DNA of 9,882 nt from Pseudomonadota bacterium (GTDB lineage: Bacteria > Pseudomonadota > Alphaproteobacteria > Rhodospirillales > 2-02-FULL-58-16): NCBI GenBank assembly GCA_022572335.1, contig JACZWD010000090.1, positions 1 to 9,882 of the forward strand, read 5' to 3'. Below the pieces are notes generated by a model that saw nothing but the letters and a program-made list of their open reading frames with translations, was not told where the DNA came from and did not search any database. Position numbers and translations under genes: made by a program. This document shows positions 1 through 5,976 of the stretch, piece by piece. Within the stretch, counting starts at the first letter, position 1. The number at the start of each line of letters is the position of its first letter.

Positions 1-2
1 GC

Positions 3-209
3 TCCACGCCGCAGCTCACGGTTAATCCGTTCGAGGGCGTCCAGACGATGACCGGCTTCATGTTACAAGTGGGCCTCGGCGACGCTGCGCGCGGCACCGT
101 CGATTATCAGTCGTTGTTCGCAGTCGGCATGATGCTGTTTCTGATCACGCTGGCGTTCAACGTCGCCGCCCACTTCTTCGTTCGCCGCTTCCGCGAGGAG
201 TACGAATGA
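3..209 (+). CDS. pstC: Phosphate ABC transporter permease PstC, C-terminal end (partial)
   Basis: The frame is open from the window edge to TGA at 207-209 and encodes about 68 residues. These include PFEGVQTMTGFMLQVGLGD, then a hydrophobic segment (LFAVGMMLFLITLAFNVAA) and the basic tail HFFVRRFREEYE. This is the typical last transmembrane helix and C-terminus of PstC, one of the two inner-membrane permease subunits of the high-affinity PstSCAB phosphate importer. The 5' part lies outside the window. pstA normally follows pstC directly, but here no pstA-like sequence follows and rodA sequence begins within about 90 bases. The operon is therefore broken, or the contig is misjoined, immediately after this gene. 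Identification rests on recalled family sequence, without alignment. Confidence 0.82.
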   Translation, partial: STPQLTVNPFEGVQTMTGFMLQVGLGDAARGTVDYQSLFAVGMMLFLITLAFNVAAHFFVRRFREEYE

Positions 210-293
210 TGGCACTCAATCAGCGGCACGCTCCTAACCAGCCTGCTGGCGGACTGATGCCCTCAGGGTCTGCCTACCACGATCAGGTCATAG
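210..293. other. Junction segment between pstC and truncated rodA
   Basis: These 84 bases match neither the expected pstA start nor the missing N-terminal part of rodA. In the rodA frame a TAG stop lies at 291-293, just before recognisable RodA sequence begins. The plus-strand frame opened by ATG-ATG at 206-211 runs on out of frame through rodA and gives arginine/proline-rich shadow protein, so it is not a gene. On the minus strand the stretch around 262-300 reads LPRYDLIVVG before a stop. This resembles the start of an FAD-binding Rossmann protein but is too short to trust. Confidence 0.5.
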
Positions 294-1040
294 CGCGGCA
301 GCGCCGAGGACGTGCGCCGGCCGCTGTTCGTCGTGCCGCCGCTGCTCATGGTGGCGGCGCCGTCGGCCCTGGTGCTGCGCCAGCCCGACCTGGGCACGGC
401 GCTGATGCTGGTCATCGCCGGCGGCGCCATCTTCTTCGCCGCCGGGGTCAGGATGTGGAAGTTCGCCGTGGTCGGGACGGCGGCCATCGTCTCGGTGCCG
501 GTGACGTGGCAGTTCCTCCGCGACTACCAGAGGACCCGCGTGCTCAGTTTCCTCGACCCGGAAAACGACCCCCTGGGCGCCGGCTACCACATCATCCAGT
601 CGAAGATCGCGCTGGGTTCGGGCGGCATGTTCGGCAAGGGGTTCCTGCAGGGCAGCCAGAGCCACCTCAACTTCCTGCCGGAGAAGCAGACGGACTTCAT
701 CTTCACCCTGCTCGCCGAGGAGTGGGGACTGGTCGGCGGCCTGACGCTGCTCGGCCTCTACGTCCTGTTGCTGGTCTACGGCTTCGCCATAAGCCTGCGC
801 TCGCGCAACCACTTCGGGCGCCTGCTCGGCATGGGGGTGACGACGACGTTCTTCCTTTACGTCTTCATCAACATCGCCATGGTCATGGGCCTCATCCCGG
901 TGGTCGGCGTGCCCCTGCCGCTGATCTCCTACGGCGGCACCGCCATGCTGACGCTGCTCTTCGGCTTCGGCCTGCTGCTCGGCGTCTACGTGCACCGGGA
1001 CATGGTCATCGGGCGGCGCGGCGCCGAGGAGGAGCTGTGA
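294..1040 (+). pseudogene. rodA: RodA peptidoglycan polymerase, N-terminally truncated
   Basis: RodA is the SEDS-family glycosyltransferase of the elongasome. It polymerises lipid II into glycan strands at the inner membrane together with a class B PBP. About 249 residues are open after the TAG at 291, against roughly 370-380 for full-length RodA, so about one third (the first membrane helices) is missing. Family motifs follow in order: RQPDLGTALML, then the large periplasmic loop (FLDPENDPLGAGYHIIQSK, GSGGMFGKGF, GSQSHLNFLPEKQTDFIF), then PLPLISYGGTAMLT near the end. The Asp of TDFIF is the position known to be essential in RodA. The frame is intact from here to the TGA at 1038-1040. A GTG at 312 could initiate, but the product would lack essential helices. 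Either a real 5' deletion or an assembly join at about 210-294 explains it. Confidence 0.8.
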
Positions 1041-1157
1041 GGGAGCGGCACGCCGTAGCGGTGGCGAAGGCGGCGCGGCCCTTGCAAGCGGCCCCAAGGT
1101 CGCCTATGAACGTGACGGCAAACCCGCCGGCCCCGACGCCGGCCGGCACCCCTCTAA

Positions 1158-1233
<76 letters not shown>

Positions 1234-1243
1234 TTATTTCAAG

Positions 1244-1283
1244 GGGTTAGAGCATAGTACGCCGATGCTCTAACCCTTTTTTT
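1244..1283 (+). terminator. Intrinsic terminator of tRNA-Lys
   Basis: GGGTTAGAGCAT (1244-1255) pairs perfectly over 12 bp with ATGCTCTAACCC (1265-1276) across a 9-nt loop, and seven T residues follow (1277-1283). It is a textbook rho-independent terminator on the plus strand, placed just after the tRNA. Confidence 0.93.
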
Positions 1284-1446
1284 GTGCGGTATTTATGCGG
1301 TCGCATGGTGCCGGTCCGGTTAGCGGCGTAGGGCATCCGCTCCCGTGAAAAACTAGAAGCGTTGTGCAAACAGGTGAGGAGGGATTGAGCGTGCCCTAGC
1401 GATGACGCACGCGTCCCCGTTTGAAAGCTGCACACTGGCAGCCAGT

Positions 1447-2130
1447 TTAGGCAGGAAAGGGTGTCTTGAGACCGCTACCCTTGCAGCGTCGGCAGGTCGC
1501 CTCGGCTATTTCCCCCAAGCCATCGCAAACCTCGCAGCAGGGGCAGAAATCATCTAGGCCGTACTTCACGACCTTGATGAGAAAGGCGCCTGGAATGATC
1601 CAGTCGCCGAGAAAATCGCTCAGTGCGTCAAGGGATTCCTTCGCAAATTCCAAAATATCTGGAATAGATTCTTTGAGTTTTTCCAAGGCCGTAGCCGCCG
1701 CCAAGCCAGCTTCGTCTTCCAGGCCTGCAAGGTCATCAAACTTTTTTCTAATCTCGGCTTTACCTTTGCAATAGCCCATATTCTCGCAGAACTCGCGGCC
1801 ACCATCCGGAAGGCGCTGTCTGACTAGTCCGGCCGCAGCTCTTCCCGGAATCTTCAAGAGCCTCCCCTTCAGCTCGATGTATTTCTTGAGAAATGCTAAG
1901 ACTTGGAGGCCGCTCAGGCCCTCAGCCTCCATCAACGCTCTTAAGAAACCTAGCTGAAAGCTGAGTGGCCGCAGGGAGATCTCCCGGCAGATCTCACGAT
2001 CTAACGCGCTTTCGCTCAACAGAAAGAGTCGGGCAATCTCGCCTCTGTCGAGATGTGAGTCAAATTGTAGGCCGCTCTGCGAATCACCCCCCCCCCGCAA
2101 ATCACCCTCATCTAGAGCGGTTGTTGCCAT
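1447..2130 (-). CDS. Hypothetical protein with C-terminal DnaJ-type zinc knuckle
   Basis: A 227-residue protein that I do not recognise. Residues 26-170 are mostly predicted helical and rich in Leu, Glu and Lys (e.g. EIARLFLLSESALDREIC and ALEKLKESIPDILEFAKE). A hydrophobic stretch at about 178-189 (IIPGAFLIKVVK) is short for a membrane helix. The C-terminus has two CxxCxGxG repeats, CEVCDGLG (199-206) and CRRCKGSG (213-220), preceded by CPC. This is the signature of one zinc site of the DnaJ cysteine-rich domain. No J domain is present, so it is not DnaJ; a substrate-binding or adaptor role is only a guess. Codons 12-15 are read through a run of ten G (C10 on the plus strand, 2087-2096), which could make expression slip on and off. 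No strong ribosome-binding site is seen before the ATG at 2128-2130. Lower GC than its neighbours suggests acquisition by transfer. Confidence 0.68.
   Translation of the reverse strand: MATTALDEGDLRGGGDSQSGLQFDSHLDRGEIARLFLLSESALDREICREISLRPLSFQLGFLRALMEAEGLSGLQVLAFLKKYIELKGRLLKIPGRAAAGLVRQRLPDGGREFCENMGYCKGKAEIRKKFDDLAGLEDEAGLAAATALEKLKESIPDILEFAKESLDALSDFLGDWIIPGAFLIKVVKYGLDDFCPCCEVCDGLGEIAEATCRRCKGSGLKTPFPA
2087..2096. repeat. Ten-base G/C homopolymer inside the start of the zinc-knuckle gene
   Basis: A run of ten C on the plus strand (ten G on the coding minus strand) covers codons 12-15 of the gene at 1447-2130. It is flanked by similar words (GATTTGCGG on one side, GTGATTCGC on the other). 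Such tracts slip during replication, and a one-base change here would frameshift the protein almost at its start. Confidence 0.85.
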
Positions 2131-2318
2131 GGTCGCATCCCATCAACTTTCGAAGCCAGTGCACAGGCGCGTGAGTTCCTCTTGGCCTGCGCGGCTCAAG
2201 CATAACACTGAATGGTAGTAGACTTCCACTCCCTTCTATTCCCTTCGGACTTGGGGATGATACCTACCATCGCACCTCACGCGGCAGGCCGAGCGAGCCG
2301 GAGCTAGTGCATGACTCC

Positions 2319-2408
2319 GCGATTACGGGGACACCTTACTTAATTGATGAAAATCGGGAATTGAGATTTTTAGTGGAACCAACTAAGTAAAGGTGTCCCC
2401 TTAATCGC
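2319..2408. repeat. Long imperfect inverted repeat (MITE/REP-like)
   Basis: The left arm, 2319-2345, reads GCGATTACGGGGACACC then TTACTTAATT. The right arm, 2381-2408, reads AACTAAGTAA then AGGTGTCCCCTTAATCGC. They are complementary over about 27 bp with a few mismatches and one extra base. The 35-base centre contains a second small hairpin (AAAATC/GATTTT). The arms with GGGGACACC and TACTTA resemble palindromes I recall from dispersed REP-type repeats linked to Y1 (RAYT) transposases. No transposase lies in this window. The rest of 2131-2491 shows no gene. Confidence 0.7.
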
Positions 2409-2480
2409 AGGCTTCTAGTGTGTACTCATAAAGGGTGTTGTGATCGGGCTTCGGCCTGCTTTCCGACGTCCGCTCCGACC

Positions 2481-2486
2481 GGGAGA
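2481..2486 (+). promoter_or_regulatory. Ribosome-binding site of the winged-helix gene
   Basis: GGGAGA lies 5 bases before the ATG at 2492 and fixes the start of the small winged-helix protein. No other in-frame start is better placed. Confidence 0.7.
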
Positions 2487-2491
2487 GCAAA

Positions 2492-2929
2492 ATGGGCTCG
2501 ATACAGGACTTGCTGACAGAAGTGCCGCTCTCGGCTGTGATGCGAGAGCGCGTTGCCTTGGCGGAACAAAAATACGACCAAGCAGTCGAGGAAGCTGAAG
2601 AGCTTCGCCAAAAGGTCGCCGAGCTTGAACGAGAAATTACTGAACTCCGCGCACAGGTACCGTCCAAACCTGCCGGCGGCTTAGATCACGACGCGGGCCA
2701 AGTGCTTGTTTACCTATTTAGGTCTAGGCACGATGATCGCGATGTGGGGGCGTTAGCTCAGCGTCTTCAGATGGAGCGCGGCGTTGCGGAATATCATCTT
2801 GACCAGCTGAATGCACTCGGGTTGGCCAAGCGCACAGGGGGCAACTACCTTCACGGGCACGTTTACTGGGGACTGACTCCCGAAGGGCGAAGCTACGTCG
2901 TTGAGAATGGTTTGATTTCCAATGAATGA
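2492..2929 (+). CDS. Small coiled-coil / winged-helix DNA-binding protein
   Basis: A 145-residue protein. Residues about 18-55 form a charged heptad-like helix (RERVALAEQKYDQAVEEAEE, then LRQKVAELEREITELRAQV) that probably dimerises as a coiled coil. After a short Pro/Gly linker, residues about 66-140 look like a winged-helix domain. This has a first helix (DAGQVLVYLFRSR), a helix-turn-helix (DVGALAQRLQMERGVAEYHL with DQLNALGLAKR) and a beta wing ending in YWGLTPEGRSYVVENGLI. The 'LTPEGR' turn is typical of MarR/PadR/ArsR-like wings. The likely role is sequence-specific DNA binding, perhaps as a regulator of island genes. The target is unknown, and I do not recognise the exact family. Composition is lower in GC than the genes to the right. 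Confidence 0.75.
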   Translation: MGSIQDLLTEVPLSAVMRERVALAEQKYDQAVEEAEELRQKVAELEREITELRAQVPSKPAGGLDHDAGQVLVYLFRSRHDDRDVGALAQRLQMERGVAEYHLDQLNALGLAKRTGGNYLHGHVYWGLTPEGRSYVVENGLISNE

Positions 2930-2945
2930 TCGATGCAGGCCATAG

Positions 2946-3062
2946 GCCCTACCTGCTAGGCCTCCTCGTCGCGCGGCGAAGAAAGTGGAGGAAGTCCTGC
3001 GCACCCTAACGCTGCTCGGCCAGGCGGAGCAGATCGACGGTGGCCATATCCTTTCCGACTGA
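2946..3062 (+). pseudogene. 3' remnant of an unidentified gene (possible DNA methylase/restriction protein tail)
   Basis: After a TAG at 2943-2945 a frame stays open to the TGA at 3060-3062. It encodes about 38 residues ending RRAAKKVEEVLRTLTLLG then QAEQIDGGHILSD. The pattern 'K-VEE-L-TL--LGQA---DGG' resembles the C-terminal winged-helix tail I recall in large restriction/methylase proteins, where it checks a small helix-turn-helix. No start codon, ribosome site or upstream body is present. GC content here returns to the core level, so the break with the AT-richer island lies at about 2940-2960. It is best read as gene debris; the family call is a weak inference. Confidence 0.42.
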
Positions 3063-3110
3063 CCGCCGTGCGGGAAGCTGATAAAAAAGGGGCTCGCACA
3101 GGCACCAACC

Positions 3111-4598
3111 ATGCAAAACCTGAAAAAATACAAGCTCCACATCGCCGGCAAACCCGCCGACCCGGCGGGCGGCGAGTGGTTCGAGACCGTGAACCCGTAC
3201 ACGGCCAAGCCCTGGGCGCTGATCCCGCGCGGCGGGGAGGCCGACGTGGAGCGCGCCGTCGAGGCCGCGGACGCGGCGTTCACCGATGGCCCATGGCCGG
3301 CCCTCAGCGCCACGGCGCGCGGCGCCCTGCTCTGCCGCTTCGCCGACGTGCTCGCCGAGCACGCCGGGCGCCTGGCCGAGATCGAGGTCCGCGACAACGG
3401 CAAGCTGATCACCGAGATGCGGGCGCAGTTGAACTACCTGCCCCAGTGGTACCGCTACTTCGGCGGCCTCGCCGACAAGATCGAGGGCGCCGTGCTGCCC
3501 ATCGACAAGCCGGGCATGTTCACCTACACCCGCCACGAGCCCTTCGGCGTGGTGGCGGCGATCACGCCGTGGAACTCGCCCCTTCTGCTCGCCTCGTGGA
3601 AGCTCGCCCCGGCGCTGGCCGCCGGCAACACGGTCGTGGTCAAGCCGTCCGAGCACACGTCGGCGTCCATGCTGGAGTTCGCCGAGCTGTTCGCCGAGGC
3701 CGGGTTCCCGCCCGGCGTGGTCAACGTGGTGACCGGCTTCGGCGCCGAGGTGGGCGGGCCCCTGGTGGCCCACCCCAAGGTGGCGAAGGTGGCCTTCACC
3801 GGGGGCGAGGCGGGCGGGCGCAGCGTCTACGAGGCGGCGGCGCGGGGCCTGAAGCCGGTGACCCTCGAGCTCGGCGGCAAGTCGCCCAACATCGTCTTCG
3901 ACGACGCCGACATCGAAGGCGCGGTCAGGGGCGTGGTGTCGGGCATCTTCGCCGCCACCGGCCAGACCTGCATCGCCGGGTCGCGCTTGCTCGTCCAGGA
4001 CTCCATCCACGACGCGTTCACCGAAAGGCTGGTGGCCTTCGCCGCGACGGCGCGCATGGGCGACCCGGCGGACGCCGAAACCCAGGTCGGCCCGATCACC
4101 ACCAAACCCCAGTACGCGAAGGTGCTGGACTATATCCAGGTGGCCCGGGACGAAGGCGCCGAATGCGTCCTCGGCGGCGGGCCGGCGGACCGTCCCGAAT
4201 GCGGCGACGGCTGGTTCGTCGAGCCGACCATCTTCACCGGCGTGGACAACCGCATGCGCATCGCCCAGGAAGAGGTGTTCGGCCCGGTGCTCTCGGTGAT
4301 CCGCTTCAGGGACGAGGACGAAGCCGTCGCCATCGCCAACGACATCCCCTACGGCCTCGCCGCCGGGGTGTGGACGCAAAGCATCAAGCGCGCGATCACG
4401 GTTTCCGAACGGCTGCGCGCCGGCACGGTGTGGGTCAACACCTACCGCGCGGTGAGCTTCATGTCGCCCTTCGGCGGCTTCAAGCGCTCCGGCCTCGGGC
4501 GCGAGAACGGCCAGGAGGCCATCCGCGAGTACCTGCAGACGAAAAGCGTGTGGATCAGCACCGCCGACGAGGTGCCCGACCCCTTCGTCATACGGTAG
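3111..4598 (+). CDS. NAD(P)-dependent aldehyde dehydrogenase
   Basis: A full-length (495 aa) ALDH-superfamily enzyme that oxidises an aldehyde to the carboxylate in the cytoplasm. Visible landmarks are the oxyanion Asn155 in PWNSP, the cofactor-binding Lys178 in VVVKPSEHT, and the general base Glu253 in VTLELGGKSPN. Catalytic Cys287 is in ATGQTCIAGSR, and E388/F390 are in EEVFGPVLS. PFGGFKRSGLGRE (453-465) also fits. The usual nucleotide-loop FTGS is FTGG here (229-232). The substrate cannot be read from sequence. The ATG at 3111 starts the normal family N-terminus; no strong ribosome-binding site is close to it. The stop codon TAG (4596-4598) is also the first three bases of the structured element E1, so the gene ends exactly where the palindrome begins. 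The C-terminus (VWISTADEVPDPFVIR) looks natural, so the insertion did not visibly truncate it. Confidence 0.95.
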   Translation: MQNLKKYKLHIAGKPADPAGGEWFETVNPYTAKPWALIPRGGEADVERAVEAADAAFTDGPWPALSATARGALLCRFADVLAEHAGRLAEIEVRDNGKLITEMRAQLNYLPQWYRYFGGLADKIEGAVLPIDKPGMFTYTRHEPFGVVAAITPWNSPLLLASWKLAPALAAGNTVVVKPSEHTSASMLEFAELFAEAGFPPGVVNVVTGFGAEVGGPLVAHPKVAKVAFTGGEAGGRSVYEAAARGLKPVTLELGGKSPNIVFDDADIEGAVRGVVSGIFAATGQTCIAGSRLLVQDSIHDAFTERLVAFAATARMGDPADAETQVGPITTKPQYAKVLDYIQVARDEGAECVLGGGPADRPECGDGWFVEPTIFTGVDNRMRIAQEEVFGPVLSVIRFRDEDEAVAIANDIPYGLAAGVWTQSIKRAITVSERLRAGTVWVNTYRAVSFMSPFGGFKRSGLGRENGQEAIREYLQTKSVWISTADEVPDPFVIR

Positions 4599-4863
4599 TA
4601 CTCACTTGCACGATTTCGCGTATCATACGATCGCGTTTCCCGTTCCCTCGGCAGGAGGGGACGCGCGGGCGATGCGGGGCCATCGTCAAGCGTTCCCGAC
4701 GCCCCGAGGGAGCGGGAAACGCGACCCGAAGGGCGGTCTTGCGAGGCTCCCGGACGTCGTCGCGCGCCGCTTGTGATGCTCCAGCATCACGGCGCGCCGC
4801 GCTCCTAGCCGGAAACCTCGCAAGACCGTCGTATGGTGCGCGAAATCGTGCAAGGGAGTACTA
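4596..4863 (-). repeat. Structured four-helix palindromic element, copy E1
   Basis: 268 bases that fold completely. The closing stem is 4596-4630 with 4829-4863 (TAGTACTC...GAGTACTA, 35 bp, one A/G mismatch and two T.G pairs). Hairpin B is 4631-4724, with a 21-bp base (4631-4651 with 4704-4724, one T.G). A mini-hairpin CCC-GAA-GGG is at 4725-4733. Hairpin A is 4734-4828, with a perfect 13-bp base (4734-4746 with 4816-4828). Each helix starts on the base after the previous one ends. Inner tips are CGATG/CATCG in B and GTGATGC/GCATCAC in A. Read on the minus strand it has the same order and the same loop sequences as E2. It begins at the ALDH stop codon and ends 86 bases before the protease start. 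Strand is given to match E2; the transcribed strand, if any, is unknown. Confidence 0.9.
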
Positions 4864-4902
4864 GCGGGACCCCCCGCCCCGCCCCGGCGCGGCGGCTTCT
4901 CC

Positions 4903-4911
4903 AGTACTCAC
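4903..4911. repeat. Extra copy of the E1 terminal sequence
   Basis: AGTACTCAC here repeats exactly the outer end of E1 (4597-4605) and is the inverted match of the GAGTACT at 4856-4862. With the right end of E1 it forms a further short palindrome around about 40 bases of GC-rich sequence. It may be a trace of another decayed end or chance. Confidence 0.4.
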
Positions 4912-4949
4912 CAGGAAGGCCTCGCGCCACCGAAAGGGAGCTTCCACCG

Positions 4950-5921
4950 ATGGCGGCAGAAAGGACGGGATGGTTGGCGGCGGGCCTTGCCCCGAACCCC
5001 GCCGGGGCGGGGTTCCGCGGTTGCGGACGTCTCACCCACGCCCTCGGCGGGCCGGCGCGATGGGGCGGCGCAGGGCTTGCGGGCGCCGCCTTCTGGCTGG
5101 CGCTGGCCGGCCCGGCACCGGCCTCCGCGAACGAACACTACTCTCCCGAATGGAACACCAAATGCGCCATGGGGGTGGAGATGACGGAGGGCTGCGCGGC
5201 GGTGCTCGCCCGAACCATCGTCGATGCGGCGAGCTACCCGTGGAGCGCCATCGGCCTCATCAACTTCACCGGCTTCGGAATACGTGCGAACTGCACCGGC
5301 GCGCTCATCGGTGAGCGGCTGGTGCTGACCGCGGCGCACTGCTTCTACATCGAGCGCGCCGGAAAATGGATCGGCGCGCCCAGCGTCCACTTCTCCGCGG
5401 GGTACCAGCGTGGTGCGTATGTCGGCCACTCCACGGCCGTCCGCTACGTCGTCCCCGAGGCCTTTCCCGAAGAGGACTGGGCGCTGGTCGAGCTGCGCGA
5501 TCCCATCGGTTTGCGTGCCGGATATCTCGGCTGGACCGTGCTCGATGGCACCGCTCTCGAACGCGCCCTGCGATCCGGCGCGCGGGTGGCCCTGGCCGGC
5601 TATCCGAAGGTCCGCCGGCACGTCATGTCGGTGGACATGGAATGCAAAGGCCCGCACTTCCGCCATGGCCAGGCCCTCTTCGTCCACCGGTGCGCGGACA
5701 TGGAAGGCGATTCCGGTGATCCGCTCCTCCTGCTGCGCGGTGGCACGGCGACCATCGTCGCGGTGAACAGCGGTGGGCTCGCCGGCGTGGACGAGGTGGT
5801 CAGCGTTGCGTTCCCGGTGGCAACGTTCTACACGGCGATCCTGGACATGTTGGGCGGCGGCCGTTCGGCGAAAGACAGGGACGGCCTGGCCGGGCTTCCC
5901 GGGAGGCCGCCCGACCCCTGA
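4950..5921 (+). CDS. Secreted trypsin-like serine protease
   Basis: A 323-residue S1-family (chymotrypsin-fold) peptidase when started at the ATG at 4950. That ATG has AGGGAG at 4935-4940, 9 bases upstream. The reading frame is open back to 4833, but that would begin inside element E1. Residues about 35-60 form a hydrophobic export signal (GLAGAAFWLALAGPAPASA, probable cleavage before NEHYS). The N-terminal extension before it is long for a signal peptide. The catalytic triad is His130 in LTAAHC, Asp176 in EEDWALVEL and Ser255 in GDSGDP. Cys115/Cys131 flank the His as in trypsins, and Cys232/Cys248 precede the Ser. The GDSGGP consensus has Asp in place of its second Gly after Ser. The protein is expected in the periplasm or outside the cell; its target is unknown. 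E1 lies directly upstream. Confidence 0.88.
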   Translation: MAAERTGWLAAGLAPNPAGAGFRGCGRLTHALGGPARWGGAGLAGAAFWLALAGPAPASANEHYSPEWNTKCAMGVEMTEGCAAVLARTIVDAASYPWSAIGLINFTGFGIRANCTGALIGERLVLTAAHCFYIERAGKWIGAPSVHFSAGYQRGAYVGHSTAVRYVVPEAFPEEDWALVELRDPIGLRAGYLGWTVLDGTALERALRSGARVALAGYPKVRRHVMSVDMECKGPHFRHGQALFVHRCADMEGDSGDPLLLLRGGTATIVAVNSGGLAGVDEVVSVAFPVATFYTAILDMLGGGRSAKDRDGLAGLPGRPPDP

Positions 5922-5976
5922 CGGCGACGTGGTGCGCCGGATGCCGGCCTTTTCCCATTAATCACGGATACCGAAG

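Larger units (their letters stand above)
1284..3062. mobile_element. Candidate genomic island remnant next to tRNA-Lys
   Basis: From the tRNA terminator to about 2940 the sequence is visibly richer in A/T than the flanking core genes. It holds two genes of unrecognised or non-core type, a MITE-like inverted repeat and a truncated 3' gene fragment. Location at a tRNA 3' end, odd composition and gene debris are the usual signs of an integrated island. I found no integrase, and no second copy of the tRNA 3' end (TTCGAATCCCCGTGCGCC) at the right side, so the boundaries are approximate and the element may be decayed. Confidence 0.4.

Noticed and set aside
1247..1435. Small 62-codon minus-strand frame after the tRNA
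   Set aside because: It ends inside the tRNA terminator hairpin, shows no family pattern and has no ribosome-binding site; probably non-coding.
3006..4379. 457-codon minus-strand frame opposite the aldehyde dehydrogenase
   Set aside because: Antisense shadow typical of high-GC genes; the product is rich in His, Arg, Gly and Ala with no domain, while the plus strand encodes a complete ALDH.
4606..4630. Sigma70-like promoter words (TTGCAC, TATCAT) inside the left arm of E1
   Set aside because: The two boxes are only about 9 bases apart, not 16-18.
4833..4949. Upstream start (4833) for the serine protease
   Set aside because: It would start inside the right arm of E1 and add a Pro/Arg-rich segment before the signal peptide; the ATG at 4950 has a good ribosome-binding site.
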